From Nemertoderma westbladi (taxonomy: Eukaryota > Xenacoelomorpha > Nemertodermatida > Nemertodermatidae), in the NCBI GenBank assembly GCA_032718475.1, contig JAUCBJ010006520.1, positions 22,248 through 86,247 of the forward strand: a stretch of 64,000 nt of DNA, in the 5' to 3' direction. The notes under the pieces are model-generated. The model was not told the DNA's origin and made no database searches. It worked only from the letters and a program-made list of their open reading frames with translations. The translations under genes were made by a program, and so were the position numbers. Position 1 is the stretch's first letter; every line of letters begins with the position of its first letter. This document shows positions 1-11,900 of the stretch, piece by piece.

Positions 1-2360
1 CTTGATCTACATCCCAGTCCCTTGATCTACATCCCAGTCCCTTGATTTACATCCCAGTCCCTTGATCTACATCCCAGCCCTTTGATCTACATCCCAGTCC
101 CTTGATCTACATCCCAGCCCTTTGATCTACATCCCAGTCCCTTGATCTACATCCCAGCCCTTTGATCTACATCCCAATCCCTTGATTTACATCCCAGTCC
201 CTTGATCTACATCCAAGTCCCTTGATCTACATCCAAGTCCCTTGATCTACATCCCAGTCCCTTGATTTACATCCCAGTCCCTTGATCTACATCCCAGTCC
301 CTTGATTTACATCCCAGTCCCTTGATCTACATCCCAGTCCCTTGATTTACATCCCAGTCCCTTGATCTACATCCCAGCCCCTTGATCTACATCCCAGTCC
401 CTTGATCTACATCCCAGCCCTTTGATCTACATCCCAGTCCCTTGATCTACATCCCAGCCCTTTGATCTACATCCCAGTCCCTTGATCTACATCCCAGCCC
501 TTTGATCTACATCCCAATCCCTTGATTTACATCCCAGTCCCTTGATCTACATCCAAGTCCCTTGATCTACATCCAAGTCCCTTGATCTACATCCAAGTCC
601 CTTGATCTACATCCCAGTCCCTTGATCTACATCCCAGTCCCTTGATTTACATCCCAGTCCCTTGATCTACATCCCAGTCCCTTGATTTACATCCCAGTCC
701 CTTGATCTACATCCCAGCCCCTTGATCTACATCCCAGTCCCTTGATCTACATCCCAGCCCTTTGATCTACATCCCAGTCCCTTGATCTACATCCCAGCCC
801 TTTGATCTACATCCCAGTCCCTTGATCTACATCCCAGCCCTTTGATCTACATCCCAATCCCTTGATTTACATCCCAGTCCCTTGATCTACATCCAAGTCC
901 CTTGATCTACATCCAAGTCCCTTGATCTACATCCCAGTCCCTTGATCTACATCCCAGCCCTTTGATCTACATCCCAGTCCCTTGATCTACATCCCAGCCC
1001 TTTGATCTACATCCCAATCCCTTGATTTACATCCCAGTCCCTTGATCTACATCCAAGTCCCTTGATCTACATCCAAGTCCCTTGATCTACAACCCAGTCC
1101 CTTGATCTACATCCCAGTCCCTTGATCTACATCCAAGTCCCTTGATCTACATCCCAGTCCCTTGATCTACATCCAAGTCCCTTGATCTACAACCCAGTCC
1201 CTTGATCTACATCCCAGTCCCTTGATCTACATCCAAGTCCCTTGATCTACATCCAAGTCCCTTGATCTACATGCCAGTCCCTTGATCTACATCCTTGTCC
1301 CTTGATCTACAACCCAGTCCCTTGATCTACATCCCAGTCCCTTGATCTACATCCCAGTCCCTTGATCTACATCCCAGTCCCTTGATCTACATCCCAGTCC
1401 CTTGATCTACATCCAAGTCCCTTGATCTACATCCCAGTCCCTTGATCTACATCCAAGTCCCTTGATCGACATCCCAGTCCCTTGATCTACATCCCAGTCC
1501 CTTGATTTACATCCCAGTCCCTTGATCTACATCCCAGCCCCTTGATCTACATCCCAGTCCCTTGATCTACATCCCAGTCCCTTGATTTACATCCCAGTCC
1601 CTTGATCTACATCCCAGCCCCTTGATCTACATCCCAGTCCCTTGATTTACATCCCAGTCCCTTGATCTACATCCCAGTCCATTGATCTACATCCCAGTCC
1701 CTTGATCTACATCCCAGCCCTTTGATCTACATCCCAATCCCTTGATTTACATCCCAGTCCCTTGATCTACATCCCAGTCCCTTGATCTACATCCCAGTCC
1801 CTTGATCTACATCCCAGTCCCTTGATTTACATCCCAGTCCCTTGATCTACATCCCAGTCCCTTGATCTACATCCCAGTCCCTTGATCTACATCCAAGTCC
1901 CTTGATCTACATCCCAGTCCCTTGATCTACATCCCAGTCCCTTGATTTACATCCCAGTCCCTTGATCTACATCCCAGTCCCTTGATCTACATCCCAGTCC
2001 CTTGATCTACAACCCAGTCCCTTGATCTACATCCCAGTCCCTTGATCTACATCCCAGTCCCTTGATCTACATCCCAGTCCCTTGATCTACATCCCAGTCC
2101 CTTGATATACAACCCAGTCCCTTGATCTACATCCCAGCCCCTTGATCTACATCCCGGTCCATTGATCTACAACCCAGTCCCTTGATCTACATCCCAGTCC
2201 CTTGATCTACATCCCGGTCCATTGATCTACAACCCAGTCCCTTGATCTACATCCCAGTCCCTTGATCTACATCCCAGTCCCTTGATCTACATCCCAGTCC
2301 CTTGATCTACATCCAAGTCCCTTGATCTACATCCCAGTCCCTTGATCTACATCCCAGTCC
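1..2360. repeat. 20-bp minisatellite array (about 118 copies, cut by window edge)
   Basis: Uninterrupted head-to-tail copies of the 20-bp unit CTTGATCTACATCCCAGTCC. Units differ by a few recurrent changes (CTAC/TTAC, CCCAG/CCAAG, TCC/CCC). Blocks of variants recur: the combination CCCAATCC-CTTGATTTAC followed by a CCAAG unit appears near 175, 515 and 855, a spacing of about 340 bp or 17 units. This suggests that multi-unit blocks were copied. The array runs off the left edge of the window. No open frame or gene signal was seen. Confidence 0.97.
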
Positions 2361-2600
2361 TATATATACCTATATATTAGTCATATAAGCTGAGACCTGT
2401 CACATCACCCAGTCCAAAATTATGAACTCGATTTCTGACAGGTGTTAGATACGAGAGACGCATCTTAAAGGACACTGTCCTTAAAGATGCGGATGATCTA
2501 GCAAATGTCATGGGTGATAGGGAGTTGTGGCGGTGCAATTTTGTCGATAAGCCGGCACAGCATTCTTAAAAATGCAGCTGCAATGCAGCATGCCGATCCT
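2361..2600. other. Non-coding spacer with a 16-bp-stem hairpin
   Basis: Unique sequence between two arrays. At 2459-2491 there is an inverted repeat with 16-bp arms (CGCATCTTAAAGGACA and its near-complement, one mismatch) and a 1-nt centre. A dispersed repeat beginning CAGCATTCTTAAAAATGCAG starts at about 2557; a second copy lies at 3163 and a diverged one near 59505. No gene is visible. Confidence 0.6.
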
Positions 2601-2606
2601 AGTAGT

Positions 2607-2735
2607 AGTAGTAGCCCGCAATGTAGTACGCAATTACTGCCCGCAATGTAGTACGCAATTATTGCCCACAATGTAGTACGCAATTACTGCCCGCAATGTA
2701 GTACGCAATTACTGCCCGCAATGTAGTACGCAATG
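2607..2735. repeat. 25-bp minisatellite, about five copies
   Basis: Units of 25 bp built on GCCCGCAATGTAGTACGCAA plus five bases, nearly identical to each other. They directly follow a short (TAG)n tract at the end of a dispersed repeat. Confidence 0.85.
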
Positions 2736-2782
2736 ACTGAGAGAAATTCAAATTCCAAAACGGGAAAAATAATATAACAAAG

Positions 2783-3069
2783 TTAAATTGAGTATTCATT
2801 CTCACTGTACATAAATAAAATAAACCGATGAATTGAACTGACCGGTGTTGCAGGCCTAGACCTTGTAGGTGGGTCTGCGGGAGAGAGGTTGGCCGACTTC
2901 ACTTTTATATTGGTGGAATCCTCGGCAACAGATGGAAGTTGTTCGGCCCCAGGAGGTATCAGACTGGGGCTGCGGGATCGGAACGTGGTAGGCGGCTGTT
3001 GGGGTCGCAATAAAGGTGGTGGGGTTGCAACTACTGGCGCCTTTATGTCCTTTACGTAGGGTTTCTCTC
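2783..3069 (-). CDS. Possible terminal exon of an unrecognised gene (Pro/Ser-rich tail)
   Basis: This stretch is clearly more GC-rich than its surroundings. On the minus strand it is open from a plausible acceptor (TTCCCAG at 3076-3070) to a stop at 2783. The peptide is rich in Pro, Ser, Thr and Arg (for example PPTTFRSRSPSLIPP) and looks like an intrinsically disordered C-terminal tail. The last 18 residues are lysine-poor and hydrophobic and could be read-through of an intron: a donor-like CCG/GTCAGT lies inside, near 2845. No domain is recognisable, and no preceding exon was found upstream (higher coordinates) before the transposon-rich stretch. It may be an exon of a gene extending beyond what I can recognise, or a chance open frame. 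Confidence 0.3.
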
Positions 3070-3162
3070 CTGGGAATAGAATATTCCAGATCGATTAATT
3101 TATTGTAAGCTACACTAATAATACAATAGGCATAGTTAAACAGTATTTGAATATATTATATC

Positions 3163-3219
3163 ACAGCATTCTTAAAAATGCAGCTGCAATGCAGCATGCC
3201 GATCCTAGTAGTAGTAGAT
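3163..3219 (+). repeat. Second copy of a dispersed repeat ending in (TAG)n
   Basis: Positions 3163-3219 match 2557-2612 almost exactly: CAGCATTCTTAAAAATGCAG, then TGCAATGCAGCATGCC and a TAG run. A diverged third copy is at about 59505-59585. The TAG-repeat tail suggests the 3' end of a short retroposed element, but too little is present to classify it. Confidence 0.6.
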
Positions 3220-3289
3220 ACGATTCGTAATCATTATGTTTGGCACTATTTAATTAATATTTTATTCATGATTTCTTAAATGGTAATCT

Positions 3290-3995
3290 TGCGTTGGTTG
3301 CATTATGATAGCTAAGGTTCATATAAATATTTAAAAATCAGTTTCTAGAATTTTATGTTGTTGTTGTTGCCAAGGATACCGGGTGCGAAACTCCAACGTT
3401 GCCCGGCTGTAATTCAAAATGGCGATGGTCTCTGAATTTAAGATTTAGTTAGTAGATGAGTAAAAGAGATGAAAAGCTATCAAAATATTTGAAAATTCAA
3501 TTTGTTTACCTGCAATCCCGTTGCTATGGTAATAAGTACAATGAAAAAATTAAAGTATGACCTATCATTGAAAATTTTTTTTTTAATAATTTTCAACTGG
3601 CGGCACCTCAGTACAGTGGCCATGTGCAAAACATAATAACATAACCTGCTCTATGATTGGATAGTTTTTATTATATGCACGTATTATTTTCCTGTACAAC
3701 TGCGAGTTCTAATATAAAATCATTGATAATTATTGTCCAAATACAAAGTGTTAATCAATATAATTTTAAGCAATAATTATATTAATCATCAATACCATGC
3801 CAGCGGAATTGCATAAATAAATTCAAATGTCTAACATTTTGACAGACCTTTATGGCCCTTATTTTACCTACCAAATCGTAAGATCGGAGACCTTCGTGAT
3901 CTTGAATTTATGCTAGTTTTAACCTTGCAACCATTTACTACCTTGGTATAACAACAACACAAAAATTATAGAAACACATCTTAAAATATTTATAT
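3290..3995. mobile_element. Degenerate TIR element, family A (about 0.7 kb)
   Basis: The left part (CTAAGGTTCATATAAAT, then GTTGTTGTTGCCAAGG, ACCGGGTGC and ATGGCGATGGTCTC) is found inverted and diverged at 3850-3990. The left arm is also similar to the left arm of the larger element starting near 5170: it shares CTAAGGTTCAT, ACCGGRTGC, AATATTTRAAAATT and ATGGTAATAAGTA in the same order. I infer a non-autonomous DNA transposon. Exact ends and target duplication could not be defined. Confidence 0.5.
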
Positions 3996-5169
3996 ATACA
4001 CCTTTGCTCTGATGACCCGTTTGACTCATAGTGACCATTTGTATAATCCTTTCAAAAAGTGTCTCGTAAAATTACCCCCTTGTAATACTTAGACAGTATC
4101 TCTATTATCAGTATCTATAATTTAAACACCCCCGTGTTTAAATTATGAAAAAAAATGGACCAATCCTTGTGGCTACCATTTTCAAAAGTTGGGTTCTTAT
4201 GTGCAATAATGAGAAAAAAAACAAAAATATTGGTAGGGTGACAGCCGCACGTACCACCACCCCTACCTCACCTTTACAATTAGAAGTATAATTAATAGGT
4301 CATGCCATGTCATGCGTATATCGATTTAAAACTTGAATATTGAATTGAGCCAGCATACACCACCTCTTTGTGCAGTAACTCGCGAACTACTGTAGTCACT
4401 CTACTACTAATTTGAAGGTGTCTAGCTAGACCCACTTTATCGATCGTTGTAATTTCAATTGCAGTTGCGCAAGTACACATACGTCATAAACAAAAATCTT
4501 CCAGAATATAGTATTTTGTATTTATAAATAATGTATTTATTAAATAGAATAAATGGCATCCAGTTAATAATAATTCTGGAAAGTTTTGAAAATCGATGTG
4601 AATAATTGCTGCGATTCCAATGATGCAATGACACCGGGATTCGGTGGCTTAATGTGGCCACTTTAATATAAAAAAATAATTTCACTTTTTAAAGGTACAA
4701 GCTGACCGCGGCGCGGGCGAGCCTAGCTAAATGGGGATTTCTACAATGTTGCTAACTCTCGTTTATTGTTTTGGTTCCTTTCATTGAACCCGCCTCTGTA
4801 ACGTGCTTCTTTACGGCGTTGACCTTGTACCTTTGGGAGATATTGACGATAGATTCATAGATTGACCTATGGAATGTTCTCAATTAAGTGGGACTGTTTA
4901 TGGCGTCATGAAAATTCTCAGAAGCGCCGCTAGGAGGCGTTAAATATCTCGTCAATAATTTTTAAAGGAACTTTTTTATAAGTTTTTAACAATAAATTAT
5001 ACATTATACTCTTGTAATACTGTATACTTGTATACATTATACAGTATAATACAATAAATTATTTTCAATATAGTTACCATAGGCGCATGTGTAATAGATA
5101 TTATTCACTTTGCCGATCTTTTTTTTGTGGAAACTTCTTATGTGCTTAGCTGGTGCTTTGTAATACTTT
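3996..5169. other. Intergenic, no gene seen
   Basis: AT-rich sequence without a supportable open frame. Around 4755-4815 there is a segment (TCGTTTATTGTTTTGGTTCC and GCCTCTGTAACGTGC) that recurs at about 35830-35885, so at least part of this stretch is dispersed repeat. Confidence 0.6.
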
Positions 5170-5630
5170 GCTTAGGTGGATATGACTAAGGTTCATCGAA
5201 ATGTAATAAAATGTCTTCCTGGTTGTTGCGAAAGTAACCGGATGCAAAGTTCAAACTTTGCGCGTCTGTAGAGGCCTAATTCAAGACGACAATAAATTCA
5301 GTTCTTCAGATTTGGTAGGTGTGTAGAGGGAATACAAATATATCCAAATATTTAAAAATTTTAATTTATTTAGATTCATGTTGCAATGGTAATAAGTATA
5401 ATTTTTTTTATTTTACTCAAATATTTGCTATACTTAATTAAACGTTACCATAAAATAAACAGTAATAGTTTATAAGGGTAAAACAATGAGAAATTGTAGC
5501 ACCAGAATTAACCTAAAAACACAAAAAATTATAAAATACTGAAAAAAAAATTATTTACGTAACCTAACTGAAATGTATAAATGGGTTAACCCTCTTTACC
5601 GCACCAGTAAATGGCTGTTACTGGACTCCG

Positions 5631-6224
5631 TCAATGGAAAGGGGAACATGGGAGCGCGGCGTAACACATGGCGGCGTTACCCCGCCACAGACAATCTGCC
5701 AGGCGCTGGAAGAGTTGCTGGGTTGTGTTGCCAGGGAGAAGGGCTCGACGGAGAGCCAGCAGCCGACCAACCTCCCGGATGATTGATATTGATTCTTGGT
5801 CCCAACCCCCCAGGGCTTCAACAACAAGTGGTGTGAACCCCACCCAGAGGCGCGGCATTCCTCGTCGTGCGCAGTCATCTTGCGTTCCCTCGCCACGGTG
5901 AGTGCGTGACCTGGGTGCACGGCAGAGCCATGGATGGTGAGGGCCTGGAGGCTCGAGATGACCTTAATATCTAAGGCCATTGGTTGGCCACTGATTGTCT
6001 GTCTGAGCTGTAGTGTAGACTGCATCCCGGAAAGAGTCGTGACGACTGATACGGTCGCCGGCACCATCACAACCCACATTATGGTCACCGAAGGAGTCGG
6101 AGACTGACTCACACACTGGACATGAGGTTTTCTCGGAAGACATACGGACACCTAGCCAATACTGTAGGTATGCCTGATACTCCCTGTCCAGTATGTGAAG
6201 GCCAAGTGACGTGGATGGGTTCAC
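5631..6224 (-). pseudogene. Non-LTR retrotransposon ORF2 C-terminal remnant, frameshifted
   Basis: Minus-strand translation in two frames gives the tail typical of one class of animal LINE polyproteins. First comes GLHILDREYQAYLQYWLGV, then a Cys/His knuckle reading CPVCESVSDSFGDHNVGCDG with RISRHDSFRDAVYTTAQ. After a frameshift near 5960, it continues as FTPLVVEALGGW, then LFQRLADCLWRGNAAMCYA. The order and spacing match the region after the reverse transcriptase in such elements. The catalytic domains are absent, so this is a 5'-truncated dead copy. It lies inside the TIR element at 5170-7625. Confidence 0.7.
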
Positions 6225-6707
6225 TAAATAAGTATAATGAAAAATTGTAATAATAATTGCCTACCAATTCTATAAAGCAATTTTTATTCGGTTTGTCTTT
6301 GTAAATAAGAAGATAAATTGTTCGATATTTTATTTTATAAAGAGTCCATAAACAAATCTGTCTATGTCCAATCATAGAGCACGACTTGTGATAGCATGAT
6401 TTTTAAATTCCAGAATATTAAATTTCGGTTAACAATAAATTATTAGAGACAATTAGGACAGCACCCAGGCATGTAAGTTGCGAATGATATAAATTGTAAA
6501 TAGTATAGTAGTCTATTTTCCAACAGGGCATAAAGACAAATTTATCGTTATACCCATCACCATGAAAAACGGGATTATAAACAAATTCAAGTATCAAATT
6601 TACTCACCTACTAAATATTATGATTATAACATTTCGTCGTCGTGAATTTTCAAAGTTTGAACTTTGCACCCGGTTAACCTTGACAATTTTATTACATTTC
6701 TATGAAC

Positions 6708-7607
6708 CTTATAGTTAGTGCTGCGAACTGAAAGAAAATTTGACTTGTTTCGGTTTCAGTTTTAGTTTTAATAAACACGTTCATTATAGTTCTTGTTTCA
6801 GATCTAATAAACCTATTTATTTCAGTTCCAGTTCCTAAAAATATATAGTTTCAGTTCTATTTTCAGAAAGTTTTGTAAGTGTCTTGTTTACATACCGGTA
6901 CATAACTAGCTGCCGTGGCCAATCCTGTGGTACCCGCCGATGGATCCGACTGCCATTTATTAAATTTTTAATGAAAATAACCAGAATTTTTAGCTGCAAA
7001 AAGGTAATTGTTAGGTTTACAATTACGTATTACTTTAAAATAAAATCTATATTTGAGTAATTACTGTAAATTCCGAAAGGTGCTAAAATGGGTGCCAGGA
7101 ACTCCCCATCTCGAAAACTACTGGAGCTATTACAATTTTTATTTGCATCATCTGAAAGAGGACCTAATTTAGTTAGGGCCAAGTACTTTCGACGAGCTAG
7201 ACTATACGTTTAGATATTTTGACTAAGATAGGTCTATTTAACTGCCCCACTAAATTTATGAACTTTGCAGCGATTTGGCTGTTCGTATCTATAGTATTGG
7301 GTCTTGCAACACAATAAAGCAAATTACATTTATTTATTAAAGAATCGAAATAGTATTTATGAACACTAAAAACGCGAATTTAAAATTTGTTCTTATTCCC
7401 AATTTATAGATTATACTTTCAGTTTTAAATTTCTGGCAATTTAGTTCTAGTTCCAGTTCCAAGATCTCAAGTTTCAGTTCTAGTTTCAGTTTTAAAAAAA
7501 TTAATGTTTCAGTTTTAAATTTCTGGCAATTTAGTTCCAGTTCCAGTATTCCAAGATCTCAAGTTTCAGTTCTAGTTTCAGTTTCAGTTCCCTGCACTAC
7601 TTATAGT
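6708..7607. mobile_element. hAT-like non-autonomous element with 8-bp target duplication
   Basis: The element spans 6716-7599 and is flanked by identical 8-bp direct repeats CTTATAGT (6708-6715 and 7600-7607). Its ends are inverted: TAGTGCTGCGAACTGAAA at the left and the complement of TAGTGCAGGGAACTGAAA at the right. An 8-bp duplication and TA(G/A)-type ends fit the hAT superfamily. The interior is TTTCAGTTC-rich and includes an imperfect direct duplication of about 90 bp (7412-7590). No transposase frame is present. It was inserted into the right terminal repeat of an older element. Confidence 0.8.
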
Positions 7608-7625
7608 CATAATATCCATCTAACC

Positions 7626-8160
7626 AAATTAGGAAGTTCCTAAAGAAATATTGTGGAAATAGTCGTAAATAAGAAAAAGTTATATAGTACACATTGATAT
7701 TAATATAGTTCACATAGACTATCGTGTTGAGGAACGCACTACGACGTGTTTTATGACAATATATTATGGCTCATGCGGCCGAGAATAATTTGAAATAAAT
7801 ACATAAAACATTAATTATATAATAGGTTTATAGTTAATTTTAGGCAACACCAACAACACAATGTCAGAATTAAAGGTTCTTACATTATTATATTTGCAGA
7901 TAACATAAGAGACAGATTTGATTGTACGAACTAATTTATAATTTGTACTACTACTAATACAACATTTAATATAACAATAAAAATAAACGAAAAAAACTAT
8001 ACAAAAACGATTTTAACAAATAATAAAACATAGTTACTAACAGCACAATCACACTTTTTTATAACCTACGTTTTTAGGTTATTAATTATTTACTGTAATT
8101 ATCTTGAAGCTCTTGAGTAAGCAATAATTACGAATTATATTTATTAATTCATTAAGCCCG
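7626..8160. other. AT-rich spacer, no gene
   Basis: No supportable frame or RNA gene. The segment near 8079-8103 resembles part of the LINE 3' region also seen at 56230-56300. Confidence 0.5.
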
Positions 8161-8164
8161 TTAA

Positions 8165-8602
8165 GTAAAAAACCTTAACGGTAGGTGTGTTAGTACCAAA
8201 GTTTGTAAAAAACTAAAAAGCAACGCTGACAGCAGCCCGCTGATCGGTAGGTTTCGCGCGCATTCTCAGGAGGCCAAGCCAGGAAATGTAGAGAAAAATT
8301 CACAAAGGGAGACATCCGAGTATTGAAATGAAGTTAAAGAGATCTGTAGGTAACTAACCACTGGGAAGCAGCACCACAAACTTACGCCTATCACGTTTCT
8401 GCATGTTGAGCAGGCTTGCGTGTTTCAATGTAATACATTTCAAGCTTTTGCAAGACTGGCCGCAATGGGTGTCTAGCAATTACTTCAACTGGCTGCTGTC
8501 AGATGATCACTGATTGCATGCAACGTCTAGGTCTTGTTGCTTTTTAGTTTTTTTTTACATACTTTGGTACTAACACACCTACCGGTGAGGTTTTTAACCT
8601 AC
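8165..8602. mobile_element. MITE with about 55-bp terminal inverted repeats
   Basis: The left arm (CGGTAGGTGTGTTAGTACCA, AAGTTTGT, AAAAACTAAAAAGCAAC) is matched by its reverse complement at 8535-8590. The next motif, CTGACAGCAGCC, also recurs inverted near 8490. There is no coding capacity. The target duplication could not be assigned unambiguously. Confidence 0.75.
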
Positions 8603-8915
8603 TGTAATTACGTTTTAATTATTTTGTTTTAGTAATTGTACAGTACATGGTTACATCCTTATCGTTGAGTCGGACATTATAACGCTCTCGGAAAAGTTGT
8701 ACGTAGTGTAAGTATTTATGTTTATATTGGTTTTAGGTTAGCGTAGTGTAATATTGTATTTGTAACCAAGTAACATAAAGGACCCCCTTGGAAATAAGCT
8801 GCAAAGCTTTAGGGGTAATCCTATATGTTATGTTGGACAATACCTTTATACCGGTACATTGTTTGGTGTATTTGTTATGGTTTTTACATAATGTATAAAT
8901 AAATCTATCTATAAT
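8603..8915 (+). mobile_element. 5'-truncated LINE 3' end
   Basis: This segment is closely similar, in inverted orientation, to 56020-56290, which lies directly downstream of an identifiable LINE ORF C-terminus on the minus strand. Shared blocks include TATCGTTGAGTCGGACATT, ACCAAGTAACATAAAGGACC, TTTAGGGGTAATCCTATATG and the tail ATGTATAAATAAATCTATCT. It is therefore the 3' UTR of the same LINE family, ending in a short simple repeat. Confidence 0.7.
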
Positions 8916-8980
8916 CTACAGACATGGTATCGTAGTGACCAGATAATCAACAATATAAGTAGTTGCTCTATTACCCCCAA

Positions 8981-11900
8981 TACCCTAACTACGGTAATGG
9001 CGGAGTAGGTTCATTACCCTAACTACGGTAATGGCGGAGTAGGTCCATTACCATAACTACGGTAATGGAGTAGTAGGTTCATTACCCTAACTACGGTAAT
9101 GGCGGAGTAGGTTCATTACCATAACTACGGTAATGGCGGAGTAGGTTCATTACCATAACTACGGTAATGGCGGAGTAGGTTCATTACCCTAACTACGGTA
9201 ATGGCGGAGTAGGTTCATTACCATAACTACGGTAATGGCGGAGTAGGTTCATTACCATAACTACGGTAATGGCGGAGTAGGTCCATTACCATAACTACGG
9301 TAATGGCGGAGTAGGTTCATTACCATAACTACGGTAATGGCGGAGTAGTTCCATTACCCTAACTACGGTAATGGCGGAGTAGGTTCATTACCATAACTAC
9401 GGTAATGGCGGAGTAGGTTCATTACCATAACTACGGTAATGGCGGAGTAGGTTCATTACCCTAACTACGGTAATGGCGGAGTAGGTTCATTACCATAACT
9501 ACGGTAATGGCGGAGTAGGTTCATTACCATAACTACGGTAATGGCGGAGTAGGTCCATTACCATAACTACGGTAATGGCGGAGTAGGTTCATTACCATAA
9601 CTACGGTAATGGCGGAGTAGGTCCATTACCCTAACTACGGTAATGGCGGAGTAGGTTCATTACCATAACTACGGTAATGGCGGAGTAGGTCCATTACCAT
9701 AACTACGGTAATGGCGGAGTAGGTTCATTACCATAACTACGGTAATGGCGGAGTAGGTTCATTACCCTAACTACGGTAATGGCTGAGTAGGTTCATTACC
9801 ATAACTACGGTAATGGCTGAGTAGGTTCATTACCCTAACTACGGTAATGGCGGAGTAGGTTCATTACCATAACTACGGTAATGGCGGAGTAGGTCCATTA
9901 CCCTAACTACGGTAATGGCGGAGTAGGTTCATTACCATAACTACGGTAATGGCGGAGTAGGTTCATTACCATAACTACGGTAATGGCGGAGTAGGTTCAT
10001 TACCATAACTACGGTAATGGCGGAGTAGGTCCATTACCATAACTACGGTAATGGCGGAGTAGGTTCATTACCATAACTACGGTAATGGCGGAGTAGGTTC
10101 ATTACCATAACTACGGTAATGGCGGAGTAGGTTCATTACCCTAACTACGGTAATGGCGGAGTAGGTTCATTACCATAACTACGGTAATGGCGGAGTAGGT
10201 TCATTACCATAACTACGGTAATGGCGGAGTAGGTCCATTACCATAACTACGGTAATGGCGGAGTAGGTTCATTACCATAACTACGGTAATGGCGGAGTAG
10301 GTTCATTACCATAACTACGGTAATGGCGGAGTAGGTTCATTACCATAACTACGGTAATGGCGGAGTAGGTCCATTACCATAACTACGGTAATGGCGGAGT
10401 AGGTTCATTACCATAACTACGGTAATGGCGGAGTAGGTTCATTACCATAACTACGGTAATGGCGGAGTAGGTCCATTACCATAACTACGGTAATGGCGGA
10501 GTAGGTTCATTACCATAACTACGGTAATGGCGGAGTAGGTTCATTACCCTAACTACGGTAATGGCGGAGTAGGTTCATTACCATAACTACGGTAATGGCG
10601 GAGTAGGTTCATTACCATAACTACGGTAATGGCGGAGTAGGTTCATTACCCTAACTACGGTAATGGCTGAGTAGGTTCATTACCATAACTACGGTAATGG
10701 CGGAGTAGGTTCATTACCCTAACTACGGTAATGGCGGAGTAGGTTCATTACCATAACTACGGTAATGGCGGAGTAGGTTCATTACCATAACTACGGTAAT
10801 GGCGGAGTAGGTCCATTACCCTAACTACGGTAATGGCGGAGTAGGTTCATTACCATAACTACGGTAATGGCGGAGTAGGTTCATTACCATAACTACGGTA
10901 ATGGCGGAGTAGGTCCATTACCATAACTACGGTAATGGCGGAGTAGGTTCATTACCATAACTACGGTAATGGCGGAGTAGGTTCATTACCATAACTACGG
11001 TAATGGCGGAGTAGGTCCATTACCCTAACTACGGTAATGGCGGAGTAGGTTCATTACCATAACTACGGTAATGGCGGAGTAGGTTCATTACCATAACTAC
11101 GGTAATGGCGGAGTAGGTTCATTACCATAACTACGGTAATGGCGGAGTAGGTTCATTACCATAACTACGGTAATGGCGGAGTAGGTTCATTACCCTAACT
11201 ACGGTAATGGCGGAGTAGGTCCATTACCATAACTACGGTAATGGCGGAGTAGGTTCATTACCCTAACTACGGTAATGGCGGAGTAGGTCCATTACCATAA
11301 CTACGGTAATGGCGGAGTAGGTTCATTACCATAACTACGGTAATGGCGGAGTAGGTTCATTACCATAACTACGGTAATGGCGGAGTAGGTTCATTACCAT
11401 AACTACGGTAATGGCGGAGTAGGTTCATTACCATAACTACGGTAATGGCGGAGTAGGTTCATTACCCTAACTACGGTAATGGCGGAGTAGGTCCATTACC
11501 ATAACTACGGTAATGGCGGAGTAGGTTCATTACCCTAACTACGGTAATGGCGGAGTAGGTTCATTACCATAACTACGGTAATGGCGGAGTAGGTTCATTA
11601 CCATAACTACGGTAATGGCGGAGTAGGTTCATTACCATAACTACGGTAATGGCGGAGTAGGTTCATTACCATAACTACGGTAATGGCGGAGTAGGTTCAT
11701 TACCCTAACTACGGTAATGGCGGAGTAGGTCCATTACCATAACTACGGTAATGGCGGAGTAGGTTCATTACCCTAACTACGGTAATGGCGGAGTAGGTCC
11801 ATTACCATAACTACGGTAATGGCGGAGTAGGTTCATTACCATAACTACGGTAATGGCGGAGTAGGTTCATTACCCTAACTACGGTAATGGCGGAGTAGGT

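Larger units (their letters stand above)
5170..7625. mobile_element. Larger TIR element of family A, interrupted by a hAT-like insertion
   Basis: The left end (GGTGGATATGACTAAGGTTC near 5177, then AAATGTAATAAAAT and CCGGATGCAAAGTTCAAACT) reappears inverted at the right. The inverted partner is split: CGGTTAACC and TTCTATGAACCTTATAGT lie at 6670-6715, and the outermost ATAATATCCATCTAACC lies at 7610-7625, beyond the hAT-like insert. Joining across that insert restores the terminal repeat. The interior carries a degenerate reverse-transcriptase tail (5631-6224, minus). The superfamily is not determined. Confidence 0.55.
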
